Source of the DNA: Dryomyza anilis
Lineage: Eukaryota; Arthropoda; Insecta; Diptera; Dryomyzidae
DNA length: 64,000 nt
Direction of reading: 5' to 3'
Assembly: GCA_951804985.1 (NCBI GenBank)
Contig: OX638133.1
Location: 3,430,501 to 3,494,500, forward strand
Below the pieces are notes generated by a model. The model saw only the letters and a list, made by a program, of their open reading frames with translations, did not search any database and was not told where the DNA came from. This document shows positions 1 to 12,875 of this stretch, in pieces (position 1 is the stretch's first letter; each line of letters starts with the position of its first letter). The position numbers and the translations under genes were made by a program.

Positions 1-1040
1 GACGTTTCAATGAATGGAATCACATAGAATATAATGGAATAATTAATTGCTGAATTGCTCACATGAACATGATCTGTTCGGAACAGTTTTCAAGCAGCTG
101 CTGCTTGCACAGATTCCATTACATCCGACGTTAATCAGCAGCAAAACATTAAAAATTATGTATAAAAATTAAATTAAAAACACCATTTAAATGTGTTGAA
201 CCATCAACTACATTAAAACTCTACCGTTTGACCGCTGGGCAGCACGGCTCCGACAGGGGATGATCTACACAAACCAACCCCTTTTCGTGTGCATAAATCA
301 CGCAACGCGCAAAAGGTTCTACTACAACAAAAAAATAAATGCACATAATTTCCGTTAAATGTTCAAAAAAAATAATATTAAAACTTGGATGTTAACGATG
401 TGCTTTTTCGTGGCAGAAGGTAGTCTTCTTACAGTGAGTCCGTTATTACTCTTCGCAAGTTCTTTATGCAAAGAATAATGACCATGTGTCCGACCGGTCG
501 GATGGTCATCATCGGTGACTATATGTCTTGGAAATGATCTTCTCGTCAAACAGGAATTGCAACATTTTTGTCATAATTCGAAGGGTTTTTGTGCTGCGTC
601 GTCAAGGTGAACTTAACAATGACCATCGTGAGAATTGTCCAAAATTAGAAGCACAACTTAGTCTCCGCTCGTAAGATCAAACTATACGCAGCCGGATGAC
701 AGAATAAATGTGTTATTATAATCCTTATTTTTCTATTAAAATGTTTTAATTTTATTGTTTGAGTAAATTTATCTCTTAATTCTTAATAAAAAAAAATAAA
801 GATTTGTGTAGTCTTTTTTTTTTTTACAAATTACTAAAAATAATATGACGATATGTTATAAAACTAAAAATGCTTTACAATTAAAGTATATGTACGTCTG
901 ATTCTTAAAGCACTTATTATTTCCTATGTTAGATTTTGTCAATAGAAATTTTATATATTTTTTGAAAAAAAAAAAGTAAAAGTCCTTCGATTGTAGAAAA
1001 TGCCTTGAAAACAGACCGAGAAAACCAAAAATTAATAACT
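1..1040. other. Upstream non-coding flank
   Basis: This stretch is AT-rich with many homopolymer A and T runs and short interrupted frames. No conserved protein segment, splice-site pair or RNA gene is visible. The only open frames are short and look random. It is probably intergenic sequence, or an intron of an upstream unit, 5' of the grainyhead promoter. Confidence 0.5.
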
Positions 1041-1089
1041 TATAAAAATCTGATTCTTGATTCGGTTATCTCGTTCTCAATACTCATTT

Positions 1090-1680
1090 CGACTACCGAC
1101 TATTCGATCTATCTGTCTGTCTATTTATATGTATATCTGTTTGTTTGTCTGTCCTATTTTTCTGTTTGTCTTCATTTTGTTTTTCTGTCTTTTGTCTGCA
1201 TTTTTATTTATCTTTCTGTCTCTTTTTTCCTACGTCTTTTTTTGCCCTGTATGTCTTCTTTCTGTTCCAATGTATTGTTTTCAACGTTGGGAGGTGGAAA
1301 TCATCCATAGATACCGATGAGCTCCTGCTCAGTGACTCGAACCTTAGGCAGTGGAAGTCCCAAGTATGAAAGTATTATCTATAACCCCCATGACTGGTTT
1401 TGAATTCAATCAGATACTAGTTAACGACTCCATTTTGTCCATTTCATCTGTTTGTCTGTCTGTTTGTTTGTCTTCCCTCAATCGTCCAAAGATACCAATG
1501 AGATCCTGCTCAGCGACTCAAAGATTAGGCAGAGGAAGACCACGTGGGTCTCCCGTTTCTACTTCACACATGGGTGCATCGGTTATCCGTCCAGTCCGAA
1601 GTGTGTAATTATTTTCTATAACCCCCATGACCGGTAAGGAATTTGGTCAGGTACAAGTTTACGACTCTATTTTGTCTTAT
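1090..1680. repeat. Degenerate tandem duplication with CTGT-rich tract
   Basis: A T/CTGT-rich tract (about 1105-1260) is followed by two diverged copies of a longer unit. Copy A begins near 1302 and copy B near 1484. Both share, in order, GATACC-ATGAG-TCCTGCTCAG, then TTAGGCAG-GGAAG, then CTATAACCCCCATGAC, then ACGACTC-ATTTTGTC. The spacing between matching blocks grows from about 181 to about 237 bp, so indels have accumulated. A CTGTTTGTC microsatellite (1448-1472) lies between the copies. The layout resembles tandem pieces of a mobile element carrying an internal GTCT-type microsatellite. The family is not recognised. Confidence 0.6.
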
Positions 1681-1699
1681 CAGCCATATGTTAATGTCT

Positions 1700-3260
1700 C
1701 TGATTAGTTTGTGGTTTGTTTGTCTTTCAGTTCGTCGGTCTAGAGATCAAGATTATAGGGAATCAAAAGAGTTAGATCAGTGAAACTCAGATCTTACATT
1801 ACTTGTCTAGTAAATGGTCGTATTCGGTCGACCTGTGACCTACCAGTTTTTTACATATATCTTATATAACATTAAAATCTTTATCTATATTCTCTTTATG
1901 AATGTTTTCGTTTTAAGTACATCTTGTACCTACAAATATCTTTGTTCCATGGATTTCCACTAAGTTGAATGAATCGATATTTCTTTTATTATGCATTGAT
2001 GCGATGGCGAGTGAGCGTATTCATTCATCAATCACCTTACGGAATATGAAAATGATTAAATCTCGTAAAGGCAAATTGCAACAAAGTGTCAAACATGCAA
2101 CATGGCAGCGCACAAGTTGCCTGGCAGCTATTGTAGATGGCCAATACAAGCAACTGGGGCTCCGCAAATAACATAGAAACACCTCGAGATGATGCTGGCT
2201 GGAGCAAAACTTGGAATACATCGAGTGCAGTATGATTGACGACTACCGAGTGCATTTGAAGCTGCTGCTGCATGAAGACCCACGCAATTTGTGGCTCTGA
2301 CAACAGTGTCTGTGATGCGAGCCGAGTAACGCAGCCTTGAAATGAATTGAATGCAAACAAAACAGCATGCAAACTATTTTAGCCAAAATGTAACACAATC
2401 TGCAGCCAAATTAAGGTTTATGTCTGCCTGCCAGCGAGCCAGTCAGCCAACCTATGTTTCCATTGAAGAGCGGGAGATCCGCGCGGGTCTGCACCGCAAT
2501 CGAAATGCAAATTCATCGCGCACTTGCAAATGACTCTCGAATCCACTCTTTGCCGGCACGTCGAATTGTACTACGTCGATTTGCGTGGACCGTAGACATG
2601 GCGCTCTAACTGTGGCTCATTTAAACACTCGCGTGGCATTTTGACATTTGGACGCTTCGCCACAATCGACACAGCACACAACTTGGTGACTTGGTGGAGC
2701 ACCTCGGCGACTGGAGGCCGCAAAAACAGATTAGAATTATAGGCTTATTAAAATATTTGCGCATAAATACGGACAGCACAGACAGCTGACATCATCATTT
2801 ACTATCGGCATAGATTTGAGATCTGATTCAGATAATCGATTGCTAGTTTAGTCTACTTATACGCGATACTTTATACAGAAAAAATTGAAATAAATTACTC
2901 TTAAATCGATCTAATAAAAATAATTGAACAAAATTATAATTGTTTTTATTTTTAATTTAAATTTTAAACTAGATTCCGTAATTATTTTAATAAATACATT
3001 ACTCATTTATTTAAACTTGCAGGCGTTAAATTTATAATAAAAACCATAAATAAAGATGTGAAATATGTTTTCCGTAGGCTCCTAGATTGGTTAAATCATA
3101 ATAATAACCGTCTGCAATAAAAATTTCATGAAATCTTTACAATACCTTAACCCGGGAAAAGCCTCTACTGGATCAGCCATTTGAATCACGGTCAACCCAG
3201 TATAGCCCATGTTAATTTTTCTTGTCTGGTTGACTTAATATATGTTAAATATTGATACGT
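1700..3260. other. Non-coding flank, nothing recognised
   Basis: The sequence is mixed: more GC-balanced at about 1980-2800 and strongly AT-rich after 2830. Frames on both strands are short and overlapping, with no recognisable domain. No splice pair or repeat copy was identified by eye. Confidence 0.4.
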
Positions 3261-3271
3261 ATCAGTAATAT

Positions 3272-3425
3272 TAGCTCGGGGCGCAGTGGTTAATGCATTG
3301 GACTACAAACTGATAGGTCGCTGGTTCGAATCACCGCGACTGCAAAATCAAAGAATAGAAAAATGTCTTCTATACGGCAGACCTTCGAGAGTGAACATCG
3401 TATATAAAAAGCTGTAAACACATTG
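3272..3425 (+). mobile_element. tRNA-derived SINE copy, plus strand
   Basis: The 5' end resembles a tRNA. An A-box-like segment GGCGCAGTGGTTAATGC is followed by TTGGACTACAAA and a B-box-like GGTTCGAATCA, spaced as in a pol III promoter. The tRNA acceptor stem is not closed, so this is not a tRNA gene. The following body (AGAAAAATGTCTTCTATA ... CGAGAG ... TATAAAAAGCT) matches in diverged form the body of the minus-strand SINE at 13304-13616, which puts both in one family. The 3' part after the body is truncated here. Confidence 0.65.
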
Positions 3426-3483
3426 TTCGGATTTGGCAAAAAAAAACAATTTCAGTCAAAAATAAAACGCTCAGCTCAAATGG

Positions 3484-3721
3484 TCAGTCTGTTTTCCTGT
3501 ATGTATGTATGTATGTATGTATGTATGTATGTATGTATGTATGTATGTATGTATGTCTTTCTTTCCGTCTATAAATTTGTCATAATAATTTCCTGGTCCA
3601 TGATACAATTGCCAACTGTATTCACACCTAGTATTTCTGTCAGTCTGTTTTCGGTCCCTCTTTCTGCTGTCTGTCTATATATGTCATACTAGTGCCTGGT
3701 CCACGATACAAATACCAACTG
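3484..3721. repeat. (GTAT)n microsatellite in a ~103-bp tandem duplication
   Basis: A run of about 14 GTAT units occupies 3499-3556. It is flanked by two copies of a unit containing CAGTCTGTTTTC, then GTCTAT, GTCATA and CCTGGTCCA-GATACAA-TACCAACTG. CCTGGTCCA occurs at 3592 and 3695, a 103-bp offset. The microsatellite appears to have expanded inside the first unit. Confidence 0.65.
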
Positions 3722-3739
3722 AGGAAATAACCTTTCCGA

Positions 3740-6220
3740 TTCAGAGTTTAAATGAAAAGCTATATTTTTCAGAGAAATTTATATTGAATAATCATTACAG
3801 TGTTTTATTGGTATCATCTGACCCACTTATAATAAAACAGATTCATCACTTCTCACGGTCCCTAAATCTTATAGGACACATTCCTATAAAAAGACCCATA
3901 AATACCTGATGTTTGGGACTCTTACTGGCAGGTTATGATGCTGCCCTGTGCATTTGTAGCGTTAATAGGATTATTTGTACGTCTGTTGCTTATTCTGTGT
4001 CTGTGTTCGTGTGTCTGTCCGTCTTACAGTAATTCAGTCAGTAGGAGCAGCAGAGAGAATAAAGTGTGGATAAGTCAAAGGTTAATTGAGGGTATACAAG
4101 GGCGTAGCAACAACAACATCAGCAATACATGGCAACAATAATCCAGCAGAAGCAACACCAAAGATGGTGCTTTGCAGTGTTTTTGTAACTCGACGATGCA
4201 GTTATTGTTGTTTTAAAAACTCTGTGCTGAATCATCACATAGGCGCTGACTGTCTGGTTTCAGCGCAGCGCATCGGTTAAGGTCAATAGATGACCAAATG
4301 GAAGCGGCGGGACGCAGGCTGCATAAATATAAAAAAAAACTATTTTCTTCACATTATCAAGATTTTCTAATCAGATTCGCTGTGGTACATCGCGCAGCAA
4401 GCAGAATAAAAGAAAGAAGGAGATTCATGGAACAAGCCCGTTGTTTCTTACAGGAACCAGCCGCCGTTCATGCAAATGTACAACACTCGCAATACTGGCT
4501 CTCAGTGCTGCTTAGGTCGCAGCCTTAGAGAAACAATTGAATTATTTATTTATCGATAAAGCGCAAAAACAGCGGCCAAGACGACGAAGCGACCAAACGA
4601 TGCTCAAATGGCAGCCCGCAAAAAGACCCACACAACGAAGCTCAAGGAGTAATGTGCAAAAAGTCCAAATAAAGCTAACGCTGGAATATCGAACGGATGG
4701 CAGCAGCGCGCCCAGGAGAATTCTTAACAAAGTTGGCCCATACGTCAACCCGTGCGGCCGCTTCTGCTGCCACTGCCGCATACTTGCTGCTGCCTCCTCC
4801 TGCGTGTTGCATCAAAATATGTTTAATTTATACACACTAACGACGTAAAACTATGCGAAGGTGCTGCGCGAGTAGCTGCCACAGAGTGCACTGCGAGAAA
4901 ATATAATCCTAAACATTAATTTAATATCGCAATCGAAATAAAGCCCATAACGACCTTAAAATTAATAGTTTTGATATCGTATTTCGATAGTTGCTTTTGT
5001 AGACATATTAATTTTAACCCGACTCGTGTCATTTTAGCATGCACATTTAGAAAAATCGATATTTTTTAACCTCAAACATTTATTCAATATCGAATAGCTT
5101 TAGTCAATTCAGTTTTTATATCAACTAAATTCATAGCATTATGTCAGATTGTTATTATTCTACTGTGAATTTATTGTCATTATGTCATTGTGGTTAGTAC
5201 ATGCCGAGCGACCATAGTCATCCAAGAATCGATGACGATTATTTTTTAGAAAATCTTCGTAAATATACCTACTCTTTAGAATTTTGTATGCACTACAAAT
5301 AAACTCTGTAAACTCTCTGGAATTATCTCTTATCTTTATCAAAGAGATTTCGAAGTTATTTCGACTTTGGCGTTAAATTGAGGAATTTCGATTAGGTTCA
5401 ACAAATCTATATAATTCAAAACTAAGTAATATTCAAGCTCCTTGATCTCCAATCTGTATTATTTTATTTACCCGTAGCTATTCCATAACAAATCCCAAAA
5501 CCACTGTTCGTTGCTTAAGTCTTTTGTTTTTGTCAGCTCTGATTTCACAAATATCCAGTCTGTTTTCTCGTAGTGCATACGAGCCGTAGAGCCACAGCAT
5601 CCAACGTCAAATACGACGTTGAGGGTAAAAACAAACACAACAACAATCAAACGTAACAACGGCCGAACGAACTGAATAGAGCCAGCCATAAGATACAAAG
5701 ATACTTTATCTTTTTTTTTTTGGAAAGGAGAAAAAGAGCAAAACACGCAGCAGCAACAACAGCAATAATCAAACGTCATAAAAAATAAAACACAAACAAC
5801 AATACAAAAAGAAATAAACGATTGCGATTGAAACAATTTTTATAACGAAGCGGCGACGCTGACCATGCGCAAACGCTTGCGGGGCGTAGCGGGGTGTCAG
5901 TGAATGCGTCGTGAGTATCTGTCGGAACGTCGCAACATCGTCTTACCTGCATAGGTACGTATGAGCACAACAAACATTCGCATGCCTACAAGTGTTTGTG
6001 TGCGACACAAACACACAGACTCACTACACACAAACAATGCGCGGCATCACCTTCGATACCCTTTTACTTTGCGCGGACTCAGGAGCGCAACAGGTTCAGG
6101 CGCCAAGAAGTTCAAAAGTGGGAAGATGTATCGCAATGCTTCAGAAATATATTGCTTTTCACTATTGATTTGTTAAACATCATATCTTTTGTTAATATAA
6201 CTTTATTTTTCCTAATAATT
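3740..6220. other. Upstream non-coding DNA
   Basis: This is non-repetitive flank of alternating composition, with short random frames on both strands. At 5951-5956 a TAG followed by GTACGT looks like adjacent splice sites, but it lies upstream of the inferred transcript and has a weak pyrimidine tract. No gene is supported. Confidence 0.4.
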
Positions 6221-6239
6221 TTACATACATCCACATATT

Positions 6240-7000
6240 CCGAACCATCCGTTTTGGTCCTCGCAAACTAGCGGCTCTGGAACTATATAAGATTTTGTAT
6301 CTATTAACGCCAATATATAGTCTCTTGGCGTTAATATAGTTTTTTTTTTAGATATTTGTCCATCCGTATGATGTCTTAAGATCTTTGTTCCACACACATT
6401 CATTAAAAGATTTTAAAAGTGCAATCCTCATAAATGTCATTTTTGCACTTTGTATCTCTTAGCGTTGTTCATAGATGTTTGTTTTTGAGCTTTCAAAAAT
6501 CTCTGTTCTTTTATTGGTGTTTTGTTCCAAACGAACTTGCAACGTTACTATTGTTTTTTATTTACATTTTTATCCATCCGTTTATTATTATGTTCTAAAA
6601 TCATCGTACGAAAACCTTTCGGTTTTAATGTATTTTGTAAGATTTGCGTTTGGATGGACCCTATTTATCCGCTTAACGCTATGCTCAGAACGGTTTTAAT
6701 AGCATCTACAGCGCCTCTGAGTTTTCTTGGCGTTGTTCTTGCCTCTTTTACGAGGTATATATCTTTTTTGGTTTCTCGACTTGATATTATAAAATCTCCG
6801 TACGAAAACCATTCGATTAAATGTATTGTGTAACCTTTGCGTTACTATAGGGTCATCCGATTAATTCGATGTTCTGAAATCTCTGTTCGAAGACCTTTTG
6901 TTTCACCGTTTTCAAAGTGCCTACAGCGCCTCTGACTTCTCAACGCTTTGTATCTCTTGGCTTCTTGACGTTGCGTTGTTGTTATTGCCTCTTTTACGAG
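6240..7000. repeat. Degenerate ~200-250 bp tandem repeat with internal hairpin
   Basis: At least two and probably three diverged units are present. Shared blocks are CGTACGAAAACC (near 6605 and 6798), ACAGCGCCTCTGA (6708 and 6923) and TGCCTCTTTTACGAG (6740 and 6986). Offsets grow from about 193 to 246 bp. An earlier partial unit shares CCATCCGT and a following ATCTTTGTTC-like block at 6359-6392. TTAACGCCAA (6304-6313) pairs with TTGGCGTTAA (6325-6334) as a hairpin stem. The sequence just precedes the candidate grh promoter. Confidence 0.6.
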
Positions 7001-7439
7001 TTACTTGTTGTTGCTTTTCTTAATGCGGGTGTGTGTGTCCGAGAGTCTTAACTCTCCTATAACTCTGGTCAAAACGTCAAAAGTTCGTGGCTTAAGTCTT
7101 TCGTTGTCTGTTTACGATGTTACTGTTGTTGCTCTTGCTTATTGGCATGCGGGCTACTTGTGTGCAGCGCCGTTAAACGCACACACAGGTGCATATGTAA
7201 TTGTATGTGTGCTACAAGGTACCTGTGATCATAGAGCAGCCAGTGTTGAGTGAGCGAACCAAACAGCCAAATGATCGATGAATTTATGGCGTTTGTCTCA
7301 TTCTCGCAACAAGATTGAGCAGCAACAGCAACGACTGCGCTCCCACCATCGTGTGCACAGATACACACTCAAACAATGAAGCGCACCTACCTTCCACACA
7401 CAGACGCAGTCGAAAAGATCTTCGACTCGACTCAGCTAC

Positions 7440-8394
7440 GTTCGACGACGAGTTTTTCGTATCTTTTGCGCAAACGAGACATTTTCCACCGAAATATTAG
7501 AAAATTCTCGTCGATTTTGTGGATTTTTGTGTTTAAAAAATAGAAAATAATTATGAAAAATATTCGCAAAGTGTCGGTGAGAGTGCTGTGCAACGTATTT
7601 CAGTGAAAACGCGAACAATTTTAATGCGAAAATCGCCAAATTGAAGCGAACGTATGTGATCGATGCTGTAATTCTGCTCGGCTGCCGCGTTCCACCGCTA
7701 GGGAGCGCTCTGAGCTCAACCACAAACAGGCAGACATACAACACAGAACAACAACGCAAAAATAGTGCTTATTCGTATAGTGCTTATTCGTATATAATTC
7801 AATAAAACATTTTAAAAATATTAAATAATTAAAAGAATAGAAAAAGTGTAGTTTCAAATAACTTAGTGAGTGCGTTCATACAATTCCATTCATCGTCATC
7901 ATTCAATTCGTTTAGATTTCATTGTTTTTTGTGCACAGTCAGAAATAAACGAACACAAGAGGTTGAAGCTGAAGCCAAAGTCTCAAGCTAAACCCGAGCT
8001 ATTCGTTGTCTCCTGGCAACGCGATTGAACGTGCAACGAGCCGAAATCTATCCACGTCGATTGCTTACTTTCGTGTATATCTTGGAGTCTCGAGTGTCTT
8101 CTGCGCGCAAATAATGCTAAAAAGTTTACAACAAATTTGAAAATAAATTAAACTGGTGACGTCGTCGAAGTTGTCATTGTCGTCAGTGGTTCCAGTGATA
8201 CAATTGGCGTCCGACCTGCATGGAACTTAGCGATTAAAATCAGACTGTTCTGAAGATGCCATATTAAGAAAGAAGAAGAAGAGTGCCAAAAAATTTGTAC
8301 ATCCTCTGATGCCCAGACACGTCATCCACCATAGTGCCAAACGCAGATTTTGCTGCAACCGCAGAGGCTGCGACAACCGTTAAATGCTTATTAC
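7440..8394 (+). other. grh: Candidate non-coding first exon (5' UTR) of grainyhead
   Basis: The right boundary is a consensus donor: TTAC followed by GTAAGT, with the intron starting at 8395. The sequence before it is more GC-balanced than its surroundings and free of obvious repeats. It has no long frame and looks like a fly 5' UTR. The first strong acceptor downstream that leads into a clear grh coding exon is at 22675-22676, so this exon would splice there. The left limit is a guess: no TATA box or convincing initiator/DPE pair was found, and 7440 only marks where low-repeat sequence begins. What is seen is the donor and the composition. That it belongs to grh is inference. It could instead be an unrelated sequence with a chance GTAAGT. 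Confidence 0.4.
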
Positions 8395-8876
8395 GTAAGT
8401 CTTCACATATTTTTATTATTGTTATTTTTTTGTTGCTGTTGATTATTAGCCACTTTTCTGCATGTTGTTGAATGTTGCAATCACCCAGTCAGTCAACCAT
8501 CCCGCCAACTATGAGCCATCGCCGTCTATCGTGCGACTGTCCGCCGTACTGCGCGTAATCAAAACAAAACAAATCAAAAATAACAACAACTACATCGGCA
8601 ATACTATCAGCTACATCATCAGCATTAAAAGCAACAACACCAATAAGCAGCTCAAACTAGCAACTTTTGCCAAACCCGTCTGCCCGCCGGTCTCTGAAGT
8701 GGCCATGGAGCCGGAACTGCTTTTGTTGCAGTTGCCTTCCGCGTCGTGTTGATTTGGAAACTTTGCTTTTGTGGGTGCTCCTCTATTTTAATAAAGGTAG
8801 TTGAAAACGGTAGTAGATTTGGTAGTATTAAAATAAACAGTACCCAACAATGAATATCTACGATTTTTTGGGTGTT

Positions 8877-8989
8877 GTATAAGAATGTATTTTAAGGTAT
8901 TTGATTATTTTCAATCCCTAACATATTTGCACCCCAAAAATATTTTAGAGATTGAAAATTCAAAAATACCTTAAAATACATTTTTATAC
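8877..8989. repeat. Long near-perfect inverted repeat (40-nt arms)
   Basis: The left arm 8877-8916 and right arm 8950-8989 are reverse complements over 40 nt with only a few mismatches near the middle. Both carry the block TGTATTTTAAGGTATTT or its complement. The 33-nt loop is AT-rich with a short CACCCC. It may be the core of a small palindromic MITE or a hairpin RNA precursor. Nothing in the sequence distinguishes these. Confidence 0.65.
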
Positions 8990-10167
8990 AAACGAACTCT
9001 AGTTTTTAAAGAATTATATTTTATGTATTGTCTTTACTAAATTTTTATTAACTATGGTGGTTCAAAGTGTGTAATTATGTTCAAAATGTTTATTTAGTGG
9101 TTCAAAGTTTTTAATTACGAACATTGATTGCAGTTTATAATAATATCCGTTGGGAAAGGTCTATGATTTCATTTAAAAATTTTGGTTTTTATCGATTTAT
9201 GAAAATGTTCGGGGTATTTTGAACGTTCTCCCCACTTAAGACAAATACACTTCAGACTAACTCCGTTTTTGAACAAACACTACGTTTATTTGAATTAACA
9301 ATACCCGTAAATTGCAGGAAATCAGAATTTCAAAAGTCCTAGTACCCAGAAGACATTTTTTTCCATGAGTGAACTATATTCGATGTGATTAACAGGGTTG
9401 CAAATTATGATTTTTTATATTTTTATTTTTTCATAAGCCTATTATGAATAAGCGTATGAAATTTTTATGATAAGTACTGAAAATACTAATTGTTCAAAAG
9501 TTCAATGATGAGTACTATTAAAATACTGATTTATACTAAGTACAAATTCGAAAGCTTTTTAATTAAACAAAAAAAAAACACAAACAGTATTCATAATATA
9601 CTTGATTATTGGACAAGTACTTTTTTTTATTGAGTTAAATAGTACTATTTAGTAAACGTATTGTAATCTTGATTGAGAATGTGCTCTTATTAGAGGCTCA
9701 CAGTCGGTGAGCACTCGCCTACCCTGTAAATAGCATTTGCTACCTTCCATAAACTACAGTCAAAGGTAGTGGATGGAAGGTGGGTGAAACAGATATTAAT
9801 TTCGATGCGGGGACTCAACATGCAACTGATTGCAATGGAGTTTAAATATTCAGCATTTTTCTGCATTTCCATTCGATTTTTTATACGAATTGCAGCTAGT
9901 GTTGTTACTGCTGATGTAGTTCCCCCTAAGCTTTAGCCAACGACGACATGAAATCGAATACAACACAAGAAAGCTTTGCGCTGTTGTTGTTAATTACTTG
10001 CATGCAACACAACAACAGTTTCAATAAAATGTTGAGCAACATTTTGCACCGCGCCGCGCACTTATCACCATCGCGACGCTATGGACACGAATGTTATTTA
10101 CAAGCGAAGCAATTGTTGCTGCGGCGGTAGTGGCCGAAGAGTGTGTCGCTGCTTTGGAAAGCAGTGG

Positions 10168-10179
10168 TGCGCATGCGCA
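10168..10179. promoter_or_regulatory. NRF-1/Ewg-type palindrome
   Basis: TGCGCATGCGCA is a perfect 12-bp palindrome identical to the classic NRF-1 recognition sequence. The fly homolog of NRF-1 is Erect wing. It lies in a GC-balanced part of the inferred first intron. The match is seen directly; that it is bound is inference. Confidence 0.3.
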
Positions 10180-12769
10180 CAGGGTGAACTGGCGCGTGCA
10201 TTAAGAGTATTTTATGTTGTTTGCGTCTTAAGTCTTCAGCAGTTGCATTGGTCTGCTGGAGCACCCTGTACCTGCGTGTGTATGAAAGATATTTTACGTG
10301 TCTCGCTGTTGCTGTTGCAGTGCGCATTTCTTGCTGGCCTCGTGCATCATTGGCGGCAGGCAACGAGCTAGCAGTCGTCTCGCAGCTCAAAGCAATTTTG
10401 TTGCTGCTACATGCAGACAGGAGTGCGCGCAGCACGGTCGGGGGCAGCGGCGCTGTGGTGATCTGATCGTAACACTGATGGAGCTTGAAGTGCTACCGCC
10501 GCCGTCGCCGCTTTATGCGCCCCTCTAAGTCGTAGCAACGTCTTGTCTTTAGCATTGTTGGTGTTGCTATTGTTGTTGTTGGTAGTGGTAGTGTTTGTAG
10601 TCAGCGACGCGAACATGGCTTAAAGCAAGCGCTAGCTTGCGCTATATGTGTGTAACATACCTGTAGTATCGTATTGTCCGTCCGTCTGTCTGTCGTCTAC
10701 ATTTACGTAGGTGTTTAGTGCTTGTTGTTGCACTGACTCTGATCGCGTTGAACTCTCAGCTTGCGCTCTCTCTTTCCACACGCTCTCTCTCTCTCTGAAT
10801 AACATGTCTGTGTTTGTCTGGTGTTGTATTTGTGAGATACTTTTATGAGCTGTCATTCCATGGGATTGCAGCGCTGCTTTGCCCTTGTGTTGCGATCAAC
10901 GTTTTCTTTTTATGCAATTGTTGCTGCGGCTGTCGTTGTTGTTGCTGTTGTGTTTTACGTTATTGTTTTAATTTTTTTTTTGTTATTTTTATTTTATTTT
11001 AACACAAATTTTACTGCATCTTTGGCGGCTGTGGCTCTTAGTTGCCATGTTGCTTCAGCGATCGATTGCTGGATCGTTCGTTGCTTGTTATGTTGTTCAC
11101 TCTGATGATGATGTCGTGTTGTTTCGGGTACGATTGCTGAGCTGTAATTGCGATTTTTGTATACAAAAAAGAGAAAAACTAAAAATCGCAAACAGCACTG
11201 TTACTCGTGGCTGTCGCCTTTCTTTGCAAATTTCATTTCGCGCTGTAAAAAAGGCAACCAACACCACTACTGGTAATGGTTGCACTTGCAAAAAAGCTGC
11301 ACAAAATTGCATAAAGCTGTTAGTTGAAAGCTTTTGTTGTGTTTGCCAGTGCAATTGCGCGCAGTGTACAGCCTACCGCCTATCAGCAACACCGCAATGA
11401 CTGCGCTGGCCTTCATCTCAGGAATGCTTGCTGCCATTCTGTCGCTTTCGCGCCAACGCAAATGAGAGGCATTTTTCTATGTTGGAAAAATAGCAGCAAC
11501 AATGCTAAAGGTCAAACGGCGGCGCTGCACATTTCGCCGTAATAAATCGACAATTTAATGACTGCTTCGCACAGCGTTTTGTTAATTGCGTGCAATAAAT
11601 GATCGACATCGACTGGCATATTGGACTTAAAGTTTTTCATAAGAAATCATGTTTTATTTTATTTGGAAACTTAAGTGATCGTTAAATTATAGGCATTTAA
11701 TAAATTGTAAATGTTTTGAAACTAATGCAATTATTTTTTCTATGGCGTATCATAAAACCATGTTCGGCTAATCGGCACCATCTTTTTAACTTCAAATTTG
11801 AATATGTTTTCACAATCATATTCATGTTGTATTTCATAACATAGTCATTGCTGTACATACCTTTTTCTACCGAACGTGACGTATGTCTGAGATTATTAAA
11901 TAACCAACATGGTTCAAAAAGCACTACATTATTTTATTAAATAAAAAAAACCTTTTTTTTAACAGAAATTAATCAGATTTTAAAATACCCTGATTTGTAT
12001 ATGGCAATTTCGAGAAAAACGTCAACCACGACCGAAAAATTAAAAATGCTCAAATCTTTAAAAGAACGGTGGCTTTGGAATCATAAATATGTGAATCTAA
12101 ATATCTGAAAAGAAAATTCTATTCCGTTAACGATAACGTACAAAAAAATACTCATAAAGTTACGTTACCATACAACTTGTTGATATACCAATTTTACATG
12201 TACTTTGAGTAACCAAATTAAATAATTTGAAAGAAAAACAGATACAAAATATAATTTTTTGTTTTTTCAGCCAACCTTAATTAATATTTCAAAAGCTTAA
12301 AAATAAGCATTGAAATTAAATGAAGGGATAAATTTTGATTGTGTATAACCAAAAGGTGCATTGCTTATCATATTAAACTAAGAACATTTTTTAAAGAGTT
12401 GAAACCTTTGTTTCTAAAGCAGAATTTCCTCAACATTTTCAAAAATGTAAACATCGATTTCTAACACATTTTTGACAGCTAATAAATAATTAGCTGTAAA
12501 TATATCGCTGATTTTTTGGAATATGAACCTCGATATTTACTTCCGTTTATGTCCCGTACGGAACGACAACTCTTTTATTTATATCTTTTGATCTACCGTA
12601 TAGAATTCTCTGCATATTTTAGTCCTAGTTAAATACTACTTGAACAAAAAAAAAATCAAGTTAATTTATTAACTTTCCTTCGAGATAAAAGTTTAAAGCC
12701 GTCCCGTCCGGAACCCTAGAAAATGCCCATGTGTCTAAAATCCTACACTAAAATAGGCACGTGACATCT

Positions 12770-12875
12770 TGGTTTGATTTAGCGATGTTCGTCTTTCTGT
12801 ATGTTTGTATGTATGTATGTATGTATGTATGTATGTATGTATGTATGTATGTATGTATGTATGTATGTATGTATG
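12770..12875. repeat. (GTAT)n microsatellite with mini-me-like flank
   Basis: About 17 GTAT units occupy 12807-12875. The flank GATTTAGCGATGTTCGTCT just upstream closely matches GATTTAGCGATGTCCGTCT in the mini-me-type element at 37877-38504. This suggests the microsatellite grew from the GTCY tract of a decayed copy of that element. Confidence 0.6.

Noticed and set aside
1005..1369. Overlapping short plus-strand frames in the T-rich tract
   Set aside because: They encode only S, F, L and C runs from CTGT microsatellite-like sequence.
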